A DNA stretch of 14,608 nucleotides from Propionibacteriaceae bacterium (GTDB lineage: Bacteria; Actinomycetota; Actinomycetes; Propionibacteriales; Propionibacteriaceae), in NCBI GenBank assembly GCA_003451975.1, contig DMIX01000126.1:1-14608 (forward strand), in the 5' to 3' direction. The translations under genes were made by a program, and so were the position numbers. Shown here one piece after another: positions 7,633-14,608 of this stretch (positions within the stretch are counted from its first letter, which is position 1; the number at the start of each line of letters is the position of its first letter). A model generated the notes under the pieces. That model was not told the DNA's origin. It was given only the letters and a program-made list of their open reading frames with translations, and searched no databases.

Positions 7633-9159
7633 ATGGACCGTTCGCACGATTTACCAGCCCCCACAGCCCTCACGGCGAGACAAGACACGGCCCTGGTTGT
7701 CACCACCTCGGAGCTGTCTCCCGAGATATCTGGTCCCGTCTCGACCCTGTTTTCAACGACGACAGTCCGCCTCGTCACCGAACTGACGCATCCACCGCGC
7801 CGTAGTCAAGGCACCGTCATTGTCGCCTCAGACCTGTTGACGGATTGCCTTGCCCTTCTGGAGCGGCCGGACATCTGGCCCGCCGATGAAGAGGAGATCG
7901 ATATCGCGTTCAGCGCGGCCGGATCAGCATCTACGCAGGCCCGCAACGCCCTCAGCACCTACGACGTGATCACGCTACGTCCCATCGGCTCCTGCATCAT
8001 CGCGACTCTCAAGCGAACCGCGAACCGCCCCGGTACGGCTGACGTCTGGATACCGCCACTACTCAATGACCGCGCCGCAACGCTCCTCGCCGGCGCGTCC
8101 GCGCCACGACCCGCACGAAGGAAGAAGCGGGGCAATAGGACGCACCCCCAGGAAGGCATCGCCGCCAGGGCCGGGAGGACCGTCCGGCAGCGGTGGAAGC
8201 TGCTCCTGCTCGCGGCAATCGCAGAGATCACCCTCATCGCGCTCTTCGGTTGGGCACTGTCGTCCTTCTGGATGGGGTTGACTCTCGGAATCGTGTTCGC
8301 GGCGTTCGGCGTCCAGAGCTACCTCATTATCTCCACGCGGCGAATCGCCTCAAATACGCGATCCCGCGTGAGTCGAGTCGCAACCACTGTCCGCGCGATC
8401 CATCGGGATACTGCCCACTGGTCCTCGCTGGAAGCCACCACGAATATCACGGCGCTTGCGCTGACGGACCTGGCCGCCTCCATGAAGCGGCAGAGCCCCG
8501 GGAAAGCCCTGACCTCGCAGCACGTGGATCGCGCCACGCAGACTGCGGTCGCCGAGACCCAAGCGCTGCTCCAACTCATGCAGAAATATCCCACCGATGC
8601 GCCGTTGCCCAAACCGATGGGCTGGGCCATGAATCCCTCCGGGCTCCTCGCGCTCACCGGACTCATCGAGTCCAGGAGTCCGAAGACGGTGGTCGAGTGC
8701 GGGAGTGGCACCTCCACGATCTGGATTGGTCTTGCGCTGCGGGCACTCGGCCAGGGCCGACTGATCTCGTTGGAGCACCAACGGGAATACGCCACCCAAT
8801 CCCGTGAGCGCGTAGCAGCGCACGGGCTGGAAGACTTCGTCGAGGTGCGACTGGTCGACCTGGTCGCCCACGAGACGGCGCATGGCGTCTTCCGGTGGTA
8901 CGACCTCGATGTTGATACCGTGCCCGACATCGATCTGCTCCTGGTCGATGGACCTCCGGCCACCACGGGGCGACACGCCAGGTATCCGGCAATCCCGATT
9001 CTGGCGAACAAACTTATGGACGGCGCCGTGATCCTTGTCGACGACACCTCGCGCAAAGACGAACTGGAGGCGATCAAGCTCTGGCAGGAGGAATACCCTC
9101 AGGCCGGTTCATCGACCGAGATCGCCGCCGCCCTCACCCGCCTCGATTGGCGCGCATAG
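7633..9159 (+). CDS. Membrane-anchored class I SAM-dependent methyltransferase with unknown N-terminal region
   Basis: 508 residues from the ATG at 7633, chosen for the AAGGA just upstream; an in-frame TTG at 7609 would add eight residues. Three parts are visible. Residues 1-160 form a soluble region I do not recognise, ending in a basic stretch (ARRKKRGNR, about 161-169). Residues about 189-234 contain two closely spaced hydrophobic helices (LLLLAAIAEITLIALFGWAL, then FWMGLTLGIVFAAFGVQSYL) with Arg-rich flanks, a membrane hairpin that would leave both ends in the cytoplasm. Residues about 325-508 are a Rossmann methyltransferase: motif I VVECGSGTS (353-361), ISLEH (378-382) with the acidic residue that would hold the SAM ribose, LLLVDGPP (435-442) and VILVDDTSRKDE (466-477). 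The fold resembles O-methyltransferases of the Methyltransf_24 type. Inference: methylation of a lipid-linked glycan or its nucleotide-sugar precursor at the inner membrane face. The substrate cannot be read from sequence. Confidence 0.85.
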   Translation: MDRSHDLPAPTALTARQDTALVVTTSELSPEISGPVSTLFSTTTVRLVTELTHPPRRSQGTVIVASDLLTDCLALLERPDIWPADEEEIDIAFSAAGSASTQARNALSTYDVITLRPIGSCIIATLKRTANRPGTADVWIPPLLNDRAATLLAGASAPRPARRKKRGNRTHPQEGIAARAGRTVRQRWKLLLLAAIAEITLIALFGWALSSFWMGLTLGIVFAAFGVQSYLIISTRRIASNTRSRVSRVATTVRAIHRDTAHWSSLEATTNITALALTDLAASMKRQSPGKALTSQHVDRATQTAVAETQALLQLMQKYPTDAPLPKPMGWAMNPSGLLALTGLIESRSPKTVVECGSGTSTIWIGLALRALGQGRLISLEHQREYATQSRERVAAHGLEDFVEVRLVDLVAHETAHGVFRWYDLDVDTVPDIDLLLVDGPPATTGRHARYPAIPILANKLMDGAVILVDDTSRKDELEAIKLWQEEYPQAGSSTEIAAALTRLDWRA

Positions 9160-9167
9160 CCGCTTGT

Positions 9168-9182
9168 CGGGAGCAACTCCCG
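9168..9182. terminator. Perfect hairpin between convergent methyltransferase and Stealth genes
   Basis: CGGGAG (9168-9173) and CTCCCG (9177-9182) form a perfect 6-bp stem with a 3-base loop, eight bases after the methyltransferase stop. A second perfect stem, CGCCG (9229-9233) with CGGCG (9238-9242) around four bases, lies just beyond the end of the minus-strand gene. Position in an 88-base convergent gap and strong G+C stems suit termination in both directions, though no T-run follows. Confidence 0.45.
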
Positions 9183-9247
9183 GAACACCTTGCCGCGCAG
9201 AACCGTGAGGGTCGACGCGTCCTACGCACGCCGACCGCGGCGATAGA

Positions 9248-10903
9248 TCAGTCCGGCTGCCCCAGCCTGCCGGTATTCTCGCCCGAAACCCCGTCCGCCA
9301 GTTCAAACGCAGCAGGAACCGGATAGAACCGCGACAGCCACGACGCCAGCCACTGGTCGTCGGCTTTCTCATCGGGGGCGACGTTGTCGTTGACGCACAC
9401 GAACAAGGCGTCGGCGAAAGCCTCCCCGGTATCCATCAACTCACGAGGCTTGCCCTCGGTGGGACTGGTGTAGACGTATGGAGTCTGAGTGACGATAGCC
9501 CGATGGGTGAACATGGCGCGGTACTGATGCAGCCAAGCGTTCGTCTCGTAGTCCAACGGTGAACGGAACTGGTGCTGAATGGTCTGGCCGACCTCCGCGG
9601 CGTAGAGCTGCGAAATCTCCTGGGCGATCTGCTTGGACTGAGTCAGCGGAATGTGCGCGAAGACACGGGTCGGGGTAGCACCGTGGGTGGCTTTGATGAG
9701 CCCCGCAGAGTTCGTCCGCGAACGCTCCAGCGCCGTCAGCTTCTCCGGATCGAGCCGCGCCAACCGCGATCGGGAAAGCACGATCTTCATGAACCCCTCT
9801 GGGGTGAAGAAGTCATAGGGGCTCACGGCCCGGTTGAACATCACGTCGTCGTTGACGACGAGGTAATGCTCGGCCAGTCCCGGAATGCGATGCAGCTGTG
9901 AGCCGATCGCTCGGGAGTTGAAGCAGGGCAACACGCTCGGATCGGAGAAGATCTCCCGATGATCGACCACCGTGACCCGGTCGGAGTTGAGGTCCAGCCA
10001 TTCGGGATGTTGGTCATCGGTGACCAGGAAGATGCGCCGAATCCACGGTGCGTACATCTCCAGGGAACGCATCGAGGCCCGCAGCTCGCCCCGATCCCGA
10101 TAGCGAACCGCGGACTGCGCCGCCTCGTCGACGGTTGGATCCTGCAGGTGAAGTCTGCGAAAAGCCGCTCGCTGACGTTCCTGCCAGGCCGGATCGGCAC
10201 TACTGACCCACATGTAGACCGCATCAATCTCGAAGTCGATCTCGGAGACGTCCGGCACTGCGAGCACCGCCGGTCGCGGCTGCGTCGACCCGTCCCACCG
10301 TCGAACCTCAACCACCGGCACAGGAGCCTGATCCTCGATTTCCTGTACCACCGCCTCACGGACTTCGGTGGTCAGCGTGTCTCGATCGGAACGAACCCAC
10401 CGCACCAGCAGGCAACGCTCGTAGTCCGAAGTCACCCGCCCCGTGGAGTCCCGCACGTAGCGGAAGATGTCCACCCCACGCACCCCGTCGATGCCCTGCG
10501 GCAGCGAGTCCTCGGCAAGCCGAATGCGACGTCCACCCAGCGGGCGCAGATAGAACCCCTCACCAGCGAGCTCCTGACGCGACGCATCTACCGCGCGGAC
10601 GAAGTCATCCTCACGCACCGACCACAACGTGATCCGACTCCGCAGCGGCTGCACCGCCCAGGACTCGACACCCAAACCGTCGAGCACGCCATGAATCCGC
10701 TGGGCCAACCGTTCACTGAACAGCCAGGGCTGAACGGCCTCCACCTGGCGCGCGACCACATAGGCACCGCCGACTGGCTCAAAGGACCAGCCCGGTCGGT
10801 CGTGGTAGGCGCCGATCGTGGCCTGGGCGGCGCGTCGCAGCGCATCGTGGTTCCGCGCGGTGCGCCATGCGGACCATCGGCGGCGAAGTCCCTTCAGCGG
10901 CAT
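9248..10903 (-). CDS. Stealth-family protein (predicted sugar-1-phosphate transferase)
   Basis: 551 residues. The Stealth family transfers a hexose-1-phosphate (or related unit) from a nucleotide sugar to a glycan, making phosphodiester links; members include bacterial capsule polymerases and the human GlcNAc-phosphotransferase. The four conserved regions appear in order: CR1 IDAVYMWVSSADPAW (226-240); CR2 from YRDRGELRASMRSL (268-281) through IFLVTDDQHPEWL (291-303) to HYLVVNDDVMF (346-356); CR3 around KATHGATPTRVFAHIPL (404-420); and CR4 FVCVNDN (501-507). In CR1 the usual WVDGSD or WVNG reads WVSSAD, so a commonly acidic or amide residue is Ser234. The first 220 residues are an additional region without a family match that I can name. 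The ATG at 10903 has a good ribosome site (GGAGG, complement of 10911-10915). No membrane helix. It faces the methyltransferase and is divergent from the tandem GT4 gene. Confidence 0.93.
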   Translation of the reverse strand: MPLKGLRRRWSAWRTARNHDALRRAAQATIGAYHDRPGWSFEPVGGAYVVARQVEAVQPWLFSERLAQRIHGVLDGLGVESWAVQPLRSRITLWSVREDDFVRAVDASRQELAGEGFYLRPLGGRRIRLAEDSLPQGIDGVRGVDIFRYVRDSTGRVTSDYERCLLVRWVRSDRDTLTTEVREAVVQEIEDQAPVPVVEVRRWDGSTQPRPAVLAVPDVSEIDFEIDAVYMWVSSADPAWQERQRAAFRRLHLQDPTVDEAAQSAVRYRDRGELRASMRSLEMYAPWIRRIFLVTDDQHPEWLDLNSDRVTVVDHREIFSDPSVLPCFNSRAIGSQLHRIPGLAEHYLVVNDDVMFNRAVSPYDFFTPEGFMKIVLSRSRLARLDPEKLTALERSRTNSAGLIKATHGATPTRVFAHIPLTQSKQIAQEISQLYAAEVGQTIQHQFRSPLDYETNAWLHQYRAMFTHRAIVTQTPYVYTSPTEGKPRELMDTGEAFADALFVCVNDNVAPDEKADDQWLASWLSRFYPVPAAFELADGVSGENTGRLGQPD

Positions 10904-11096
10904 CGATGCCCCTCCGCCCTTTCAGATCGAATCCGAGGTCATGCTAATACCCTCAGGCTCAGCATCGCAGCCACGGCGATACCACGCCGCCGAGGAGGCA
11001 CTCAGCGACTGAATCGACTTGGTGCATTCTGCTATCGTGCCTCGGGGTCAAATGGGTGGCCGACGTGGGGTCACCCCCGCCAAAGGACTCCATCTG
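10904..11096. promoter_or_regulatory. Divergent intergenic region with candidate promoters
   Basis: Up to 193 bases separate the Stealth gene from the probable start of the tandem GT4 gene. On the minus strand TAGCAT (10941-10946) fits TANNNT and would give a leader of about 30 bases to the Stealth ATG. On the plus strand TATCGT (11033-11038) fits the same pattern and would place the transcript start near 11045, downstream of the most upstream possible TTG at 11019. No convincing -35 boxes are seen for either. No other structure is evident. Confidence 0.3.
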
Positions 11097-13625
11097 GTGA
11101 GATTTCCGGAAGGGACGTGTCCAGCGGTGGTGAGTTCGACCGAACCTACAGCGCCCGAACTATTGGCTGCAGCCTCACAGCAGGCCCACGATTCTCGCCG
11201 CCCCATCTTGGTGCACATCGTCACCAATGGTGTTCGCGGCGATTCGCGCGTCATCAAATCCGCGCGTGTCTCCACCGACCTGGGATTCGAGACCCTGGTT
11301 CTGGGAATCACCCGCGAACCGCAACCCGAGGCGTTGGACGTGGACGGCATGACCGCGCTGCTGGTACCCATCTTTCCCAAGAAGCCCATCCGGGAGTTCA
11401 TGGCCGCGTGGCGCAAGCAAGGCACGACGATCATGGCCATGCGGGTAGCCAAGCGCGGCAAGAACTTGCTGCTGCGACGCCCCGGCCCCTCGGCGAGAAC
11501 CAAGGAATCGTCGCTTCCGAAATGGGCCGCGAAGCGCCGCAACAATCTCCGCTTCAATGTGGTGTTCGCCGAAGCCTTGGCGGCCCTGAAACCCACCGTC
11601 ATCCACGTCCACGACGTGGCTCCGCTGCCAGCGGCCATCGCCTACGCCTCCGCCAGCCGGCTGCGCGGGCGTCCGGTACGGGTCATCTACGACGCCCACG
11701 AATGCATCCCCGAGCAGATCAAGTCGTTCCCCGACAGCGACTACTACCGAGCCCGCGTCCATCTGGAGCGCAACTACATTCGCGACGCGGACTTCGTGAT
11801 GACCGTCAGCCCGCAAATCGCAAGACTCCTCAAGCGCACCTACAAGCTTCCCCAACTCCCCGCTGTAGTGACCAACGCCCCCAATGCCGACCGGGCCACC
11901 GATGCACCGAACCTGCGTGCTGCCGTCGGATTGAGTGAGGACACCCCGCTCGTGGTGTACTCCGGATGGATCGCCGAAGCACGCGGCGTCGACGACGCCG
12001 TCCGAGCCCTGGTGAAACTGCCCGAGGTACATCTGGCCGTCGTCACCAATACCCAGAAGCAGGGGGCGGCCAACGTCACCAAGATCGCCCGCAAGCTCGG
12101 GGTCTCTGATCGCGTGCACTTCACCGACTACGTGCCACCCAGCCAAGTCACCGCCTATCTCGCCTCGGCCGATGTCGGACTGATCCCCTTGAAGGCCGGT
12201 GGCCATCTTGATCTGTCCTTGCCGACGAAATACCGCGAGTACATCCACGCCGGGTTGCCACTGGTCGTCAGCAACAACAAGGCCATGGCCAAGGAGGTGC
12301 GCACCACCGGAGTGGGCGAGGTCTTCCGCTCCGGCAGCGTCACCGGCCTGGCGCAGCGGATCGCCACCGTCCTTGAAGATCCCGGACCCTACCGGGCAGC
12401 GATCACCCCGGACCTGCTGTACACCTACAGTTGGGAGGCGCAACGTGAGGTACTCGGCCAGTGCTATCTCAAGCTGAGCCCCAAAGCACCGCGCACTTCC
12501 GGGCCGCACACCCTCGCCTCAACCCTTCGTGAGTTACTTCCGGCCCACTTCGCCGAGACCACCGACGCGACCCCCCTGACCAAGAACACCCTCGCGGGAC
12601 TCTCCTTGGCGATCGGACGGGCCAACAGCGCCGGCCAAGCGTTCTACTGGGCTGAAGCCGTCAGCCGGAACTTGGGCATCCCCGCTGCGAGCCTCGGCGT
12701 CGAGCAGCCGATCTGCGCCCGCCCGCACCGGATCACGAGCGCGGACCCCAACGACCTGGACGCCAGCCTGGCCGATCTCGTGTGGCTGTTGAACGGGCGC
12801 ACGCACGTCATGATCGACGGATTCCAACGTCTCTTCGGCAACTTCCTCGGCGATTCGATCGAGCCCGAAATCGAGCTGCTGCGCCGCCACGGAGTCCGCG
12901 TAGCCCTGATCGCCCATGGCAGCGACGTGCGTGATCCGGACGCCCATATGAAGCGGATCCCCGAGTCCTACTTCGCCTATGCCACCCCCGAGTGGCGCGA
13001 ACTGATAGGCCAGAAGGCTGCTGCCAATCGAGCCATCGCCGAACGTTTCGACGGGCCGATTTTCGTCTCCACACCAGGACTGCTCCACGACCTGCCGCAA
13101 GCCACCTGGCTGCCCATCACCATCGACCCCACCATGTGGGAGTCGCTGGAGCCGGCCTCCTTCGACAGGGTGCCTCGCGTGTTGCATCGTCCGAGCCGCT
13201 CGAACGAGCCGATCAAGGGCTCCGATGTGATCGTGCCCGTACTCCAGCAACTCCACGACGACGGCGTCATCGAGTATCTGCCCGACCCCGGCCCGGTACC
13301 GAATGCGGAAATGCCCGCGTTGCTGGCCCAGGCCGACATCGTGGTTGAGCAGATCCGTAACGCAACCTACGGGGCAGCCGCTCTCGAGGCATTGGCCGCT
13401 GGCCGGACCGTCGTCGGCTATGTAGGCCCCGAGGTACGGGAGTTCGTCGGCGAGGACATTCCGATCGTGGATGCCACTCCAACGGACTTCGCCGAAGTCA
13501 TCACAGCGCTCGCTGCAGACCCGCAGCGGCGCCGCGCCCTGGTCGATCAAGGCCGAGCATTCGTCGACAGATGGCATTCCGGGGCAGCGTCCAGCGCTGT
13601 GATTGCCCAGTTCCTGGAGAGCTGA
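11097..13625 (+). CDS. Tandem GT4-GT4 glycosyltransferase (two GT-B modules in one chain)
   Basis: About 842 residues from GTG 11097, which has AAAGGA some nine bases upstream. The frame stays open to TTG 11019 (868 residues), and GTG 11127/11130 behind GGAAGGGA is another good candidate; the -10-like TATCGT at 11033 argues against the TTG. Numbering here is from 11097. The first module (about 36-460) begins ILVHIVTNGVRGDSRV, has IHVHDVAPLP (169-178), YDAHECIPEQ (198-207), VVYSGWIAEARGVDDAV and the donor-site block LPTKYREYIHAGLPLVVS (375-392). The second module (about 495-842) contains ALIAHGSDVRDPDAH (603-617), HRPSRSNEPIKGSD (697-710) and VEQIRNATYGAAALEALAAG (750-769), the weaker family-4 form. 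Each module is near the length of a full enzyme, so the protein may add two residues. There is no membrane helix. It is followed after 46 bases by the second nucleotide-sugar dehydrogenase, probably in one transcript. Confidence 0.9.
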   Translation: MRFPEGTCPAVVSSTEPTAPELLAAASQQAHDSRRPILVHIVTNGVRGDSRVIKSARVSTDLGFETLVLGITREPQPEALDVDGMTALLVPIFPKKPIREFMAAWRKQGTTIMAMRVAKRGKNLLLRRPGPSARTKESSLPKWAAKRRNNLRFNVVFAEALAALKPTVIHVHDVAPLPAAIAYASASRLRGRPVRVIYDAHECIPEQIKSFPDSDYYRARVHLERNYIRDADFVMTVSPQIARLLKRTYKLPQLPAVVTNAPNADRATDAPNLRAAVGLSEDTPLVVYSGWIAEARGVDDAVRALVKLPEVHLAVVTNTQKQGAANVTKIARKLGVSDRVHFTDYVPPSQVTAYLASADVGLIPLKAGGHLDLSLPTKYREYIHAGLPLVVSNNKAMAKEVRTTGVGEVFRSGSVTGLAQRIATVLEDPGPYRAAITPDLLYTYSWEAQREVLGQCYLKLSPKAPRTSGPHTLASTLRELLPAHFAETTDATPLTKNTLAGLSLAIGRANSAGQAFYWAEAVSRNLGIPAASLGVEQPICARPHRITSADPNDLDASLADLVWLLNGRTHVMIDGFQRLFGNFLGDSIEPEIELLRRHGVRVALIAHGSDVRDPDAHMKRIPESYFAYATPEWRELIGQKAAANRAIAERFDGPIFVSTPGLLHDLPQATWLPITIDPTMWESLEPASFDRVPRVLHRPSRSNEPIKGSDVIVPVLQQLHDDGVIEYLPDPGPVPNAEMPALLAQADIVVEQIRNATYGAAALEALAAGRTVVGYVGPEVREFVGEDIPIVDATPTDFAEVITALAADPQRRRALVDQGRAFVDRWHSGAASSAVIAQFLES

Positions 13626-13671
13626 GCCGGGACGCGCCAGGACCAGGCACAACAAGGAAGTAGGAAGAACA

Positions 13672-14608
13672 ATGCAGATCGCAGTCGTGGGGCTCGGCAA
13701 GATCGGGTTGCCACTCGCCGTGCAGTATGCCGCCAGCGGGCAGAAGGTCATGGGCATCGATCTCAACCCTGAGGTCGTCGCCCTGGTAAATGCTGGCACC
13801 GTACCCTTCCCCGGCGAATACCAGCTCCCCGAGAAGCTCGCCGACGCGGTCAGCCAAGGTCTCATCACCGCCACCACTGACTATGCCGAAGCCATCCCCC
13901 AGAGCGACGTGATCGTCGTGGTGGTGCCGCTCCTGGTAGATGCGGACTATGTGCCTGACTTCACCTACCTGGATTCGGCGACCCAGTCGCTGGCCAAACA
14001 CCTCACCCCAGGCACCCTGATCAGCTACGAAACCACGTTGCCGATCGGCACTACCCGCACCCGCTGGCGTCCGATGATCGAGGAACTCTCCGGACTCAGC
14101 GAGGGCACCGACTTCCATCTGGTGTTCTCCCCGGAGCGGGTGCTCACCGGGCGGGTGTTCCAAGACCTGCGCCGCTACCCCAAACTGATCGGCGGACTCA
14201 GCCCGGCAGGTGCCGAGCAGGCGCGCGAGTTCTACGAGACAGTGCTGCAGTTCGACGAGCGCACCGACCTGCCCCGACCTAACGGAGTCTGGGACTTGGG
14301 CACAGCAGAAGCCTCGGAGTTCGCCAAACTCGCCGAAACCACCTATCGCGATGTCAACATCGGGTTGGCCAACGAGTTTGCCAAGGCCGCAGACCGATTC
14401 AACGTCGACATCTACGCGGTCATCGACGCCTGCAACTCCCAGCCGTTCAGCCACATCCACCGTCCCGGCATCGCCGTCGGCGGCCATTGCATTCCGGTCT
14501 ATCCGCGGCTGTACCTGCACAACGATCCCGAAGCCACCGTGGTACAGGCCGCCCGCCTGGCCAACGAGACCATGCCCGGCTACGCCTGCGACATGGTGCA
14601 GGCCGCCC
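13672..14608 (+). CDS. Nucleotide-sugar (UDP-hexose or UDP-N-acetylhexosamine) 6-dehydrogenase, 3' end outside window
   Basis: 312 codons are visible, open to the right edge; a full family member has roughly 400-450 residues. It begins with ATG 13672 behind AGGAAG (13662-13667). The Rossmann motif is VVGLGKIGLPLA (5-16); FSPERVLTGR (152-161) and EFAKLAETTYRDVNIGLANE (216-235) carry the central-domain residues, with K219 the conserved Lys. The catalytic Cys273 sits in VGGHCIPVYPRLYL (269-282). Family members normally read HCIPVDP; here the Asp is Tyr277. It shares the fold with WecC upstream but is clearly a different subclass (KIG for YIG, HCIPVYPRL for HCIAVDPWF), so this locus encodes two dehydrogenases probably acting on different sugars. 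The product is a UDP-uronic acid of unassigned identity. It lies 46 bases after the tandem GT4 gene and is likely co-transcribed. Confidence 0.9.
   Translation, partial: MQIAVVGLGKIGLPLAVQYAASGQKVMGIDLNPEVVALVNAGTVPFPGEYQLPEKLADAVSQGLITATTDYAEAIPQSDVIVVVVPLLVDADYVPDFTYLDSATQSLAKHLTPGTLISYETTLPIGTTRTRWRPMIEELSGLSEGTDFHLVFSPERVLTGRVFQDLRRYPKLIGGLSPAGAEQAREFYETVLQFDERTDLPRPNGVWDLGTAEASEFAKLAETTYRDVNIGLANEFAKAADRFNVDIYAVIDACNSQPFSHIHRPGIAVGGHCIPVYPRLYLHNDPEATVVQAARLANETMPGYACDMVQAA

Noticed and set aside
9959..11938. Open frame of 659 codons on the plus strand
   Set aside because: It is antisense to the Stealth gene and then out of frame with the tandem GT4 gene. Its translation is Arg/Pro/His-rich, and it would require ignoring two well-supported genes.
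11175..12509. Open frame of 444 codons on the minus strand
   Set aside because: It is a shadow of the first GT4 module of the tandem protein, with no family motif.
12534..13877. Open frame of 447 codons on the minus strand
   Set aside because: It lies opposite the tandem GT4 gene and the start of the dehydrogenase. It has low-complexity composition and no known motif.
13501..14520. Long open frame on the minus strand (339 codons) opposite the second dehydrogenase
   Set aside because: It is the mirror of a clear dehydrogenase gene with intact catalytic motifs. Its translation is Gly/Asp/Val/Arg-rich without recognisable domains, as expected opposite high-GC coding sequence.
1..14608. Search for tRNA, rRNA, CRISPR repeats, insertion sequences and toxin-antitoxin genes
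   Set aside because: No tRNA-like cloverleaf, spaced direct repeats, transposase motifs or terminal inverted repeats were seen on reading both strands. Small RNAs cannot be excluded by eye.

Overview
The window is high-GC DNA, by eye mostly about 60-67% G+C. It uses GTG and TTG starts and strongly G/C-ending codons, and carries surface-glycan genes typical of Actinomycetota (high-GC Gram-positive bacteria). I cannot name the genus from sequence alone. All recognisable genes belong to one theme: making activated sugars and joining them into a cell-surface polysaccharide or teichoic/teichuronic-acid-like polymer. There is no CRISPR array, rRNA, tRNA, transposase or phage gene that I can see, and no gene-free stretch exceeds about 200 bases.

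Layout. 2-616: the 3' end of a beta-rich protein of unknown function, overlapping by ATGA a family-4 glycosyltransferase (613-1728). After a 163-base gap come a UDP-hexose 4-epimerase (galE-like, 1892-2893), a second gap of 178 bases, and a tightly coupled pair wecB (UDP-GlcNAc 2-epimerase, 3072-4226) and wecC (UDP-ManNAc dehydrogenase, 4223-5461). Together WecB and WecC turn UDP-GlcNAc into UDP-ManNAcA. The second half alternates in strand: a two-domain GT2 plus GT-B glycosyltransferase on the minus strand (5468-7549), a divergent membrane-anchored methyltransferase (7633-9159), a convergent Stealth-family sugar-phosphate transferase on the minus strand (9248-10903), a divergent tandem GT4-GT4 protein (about 11097-13625), and a second, different nucleotide-sugar dehydrogenase cut by the right edge (13672-14608).

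How they could work together (inference). GalE, WecB, WecC and the second dehydrogenase supply UDP-Gal or UDP-GalNAc, UDP-ManNAc, UDP-ManNAcA and a further UDP-uronic acid. The three glycosyltransferase proteins carry about five catalytic folds between them and could assemble a repeat. The Stealth protein would add a hexose-1-phosphate, giving a phosphodiester bond. The methyltransferase could decorate or cap the chain at the inner membrane face. ManNAcA-containing teichuronic acid is known from the actinobacterium Micrococcus luteus, so a ManNAcA polymer would not be out of place. The flippase, polymerase, exporter and priming transferase are not in this window.

The most interesting points are the multi-domain glycosyltransferases, the membrane-anchored methyltransferase with an unrecognised N-terminal region, the mix of a Stealth phosphotransferase with two classes of nucleotide-sugar dehydrogenase, a small residue at the size-gate position of GalE, and a marked G+C dip in the 5' half of galE.
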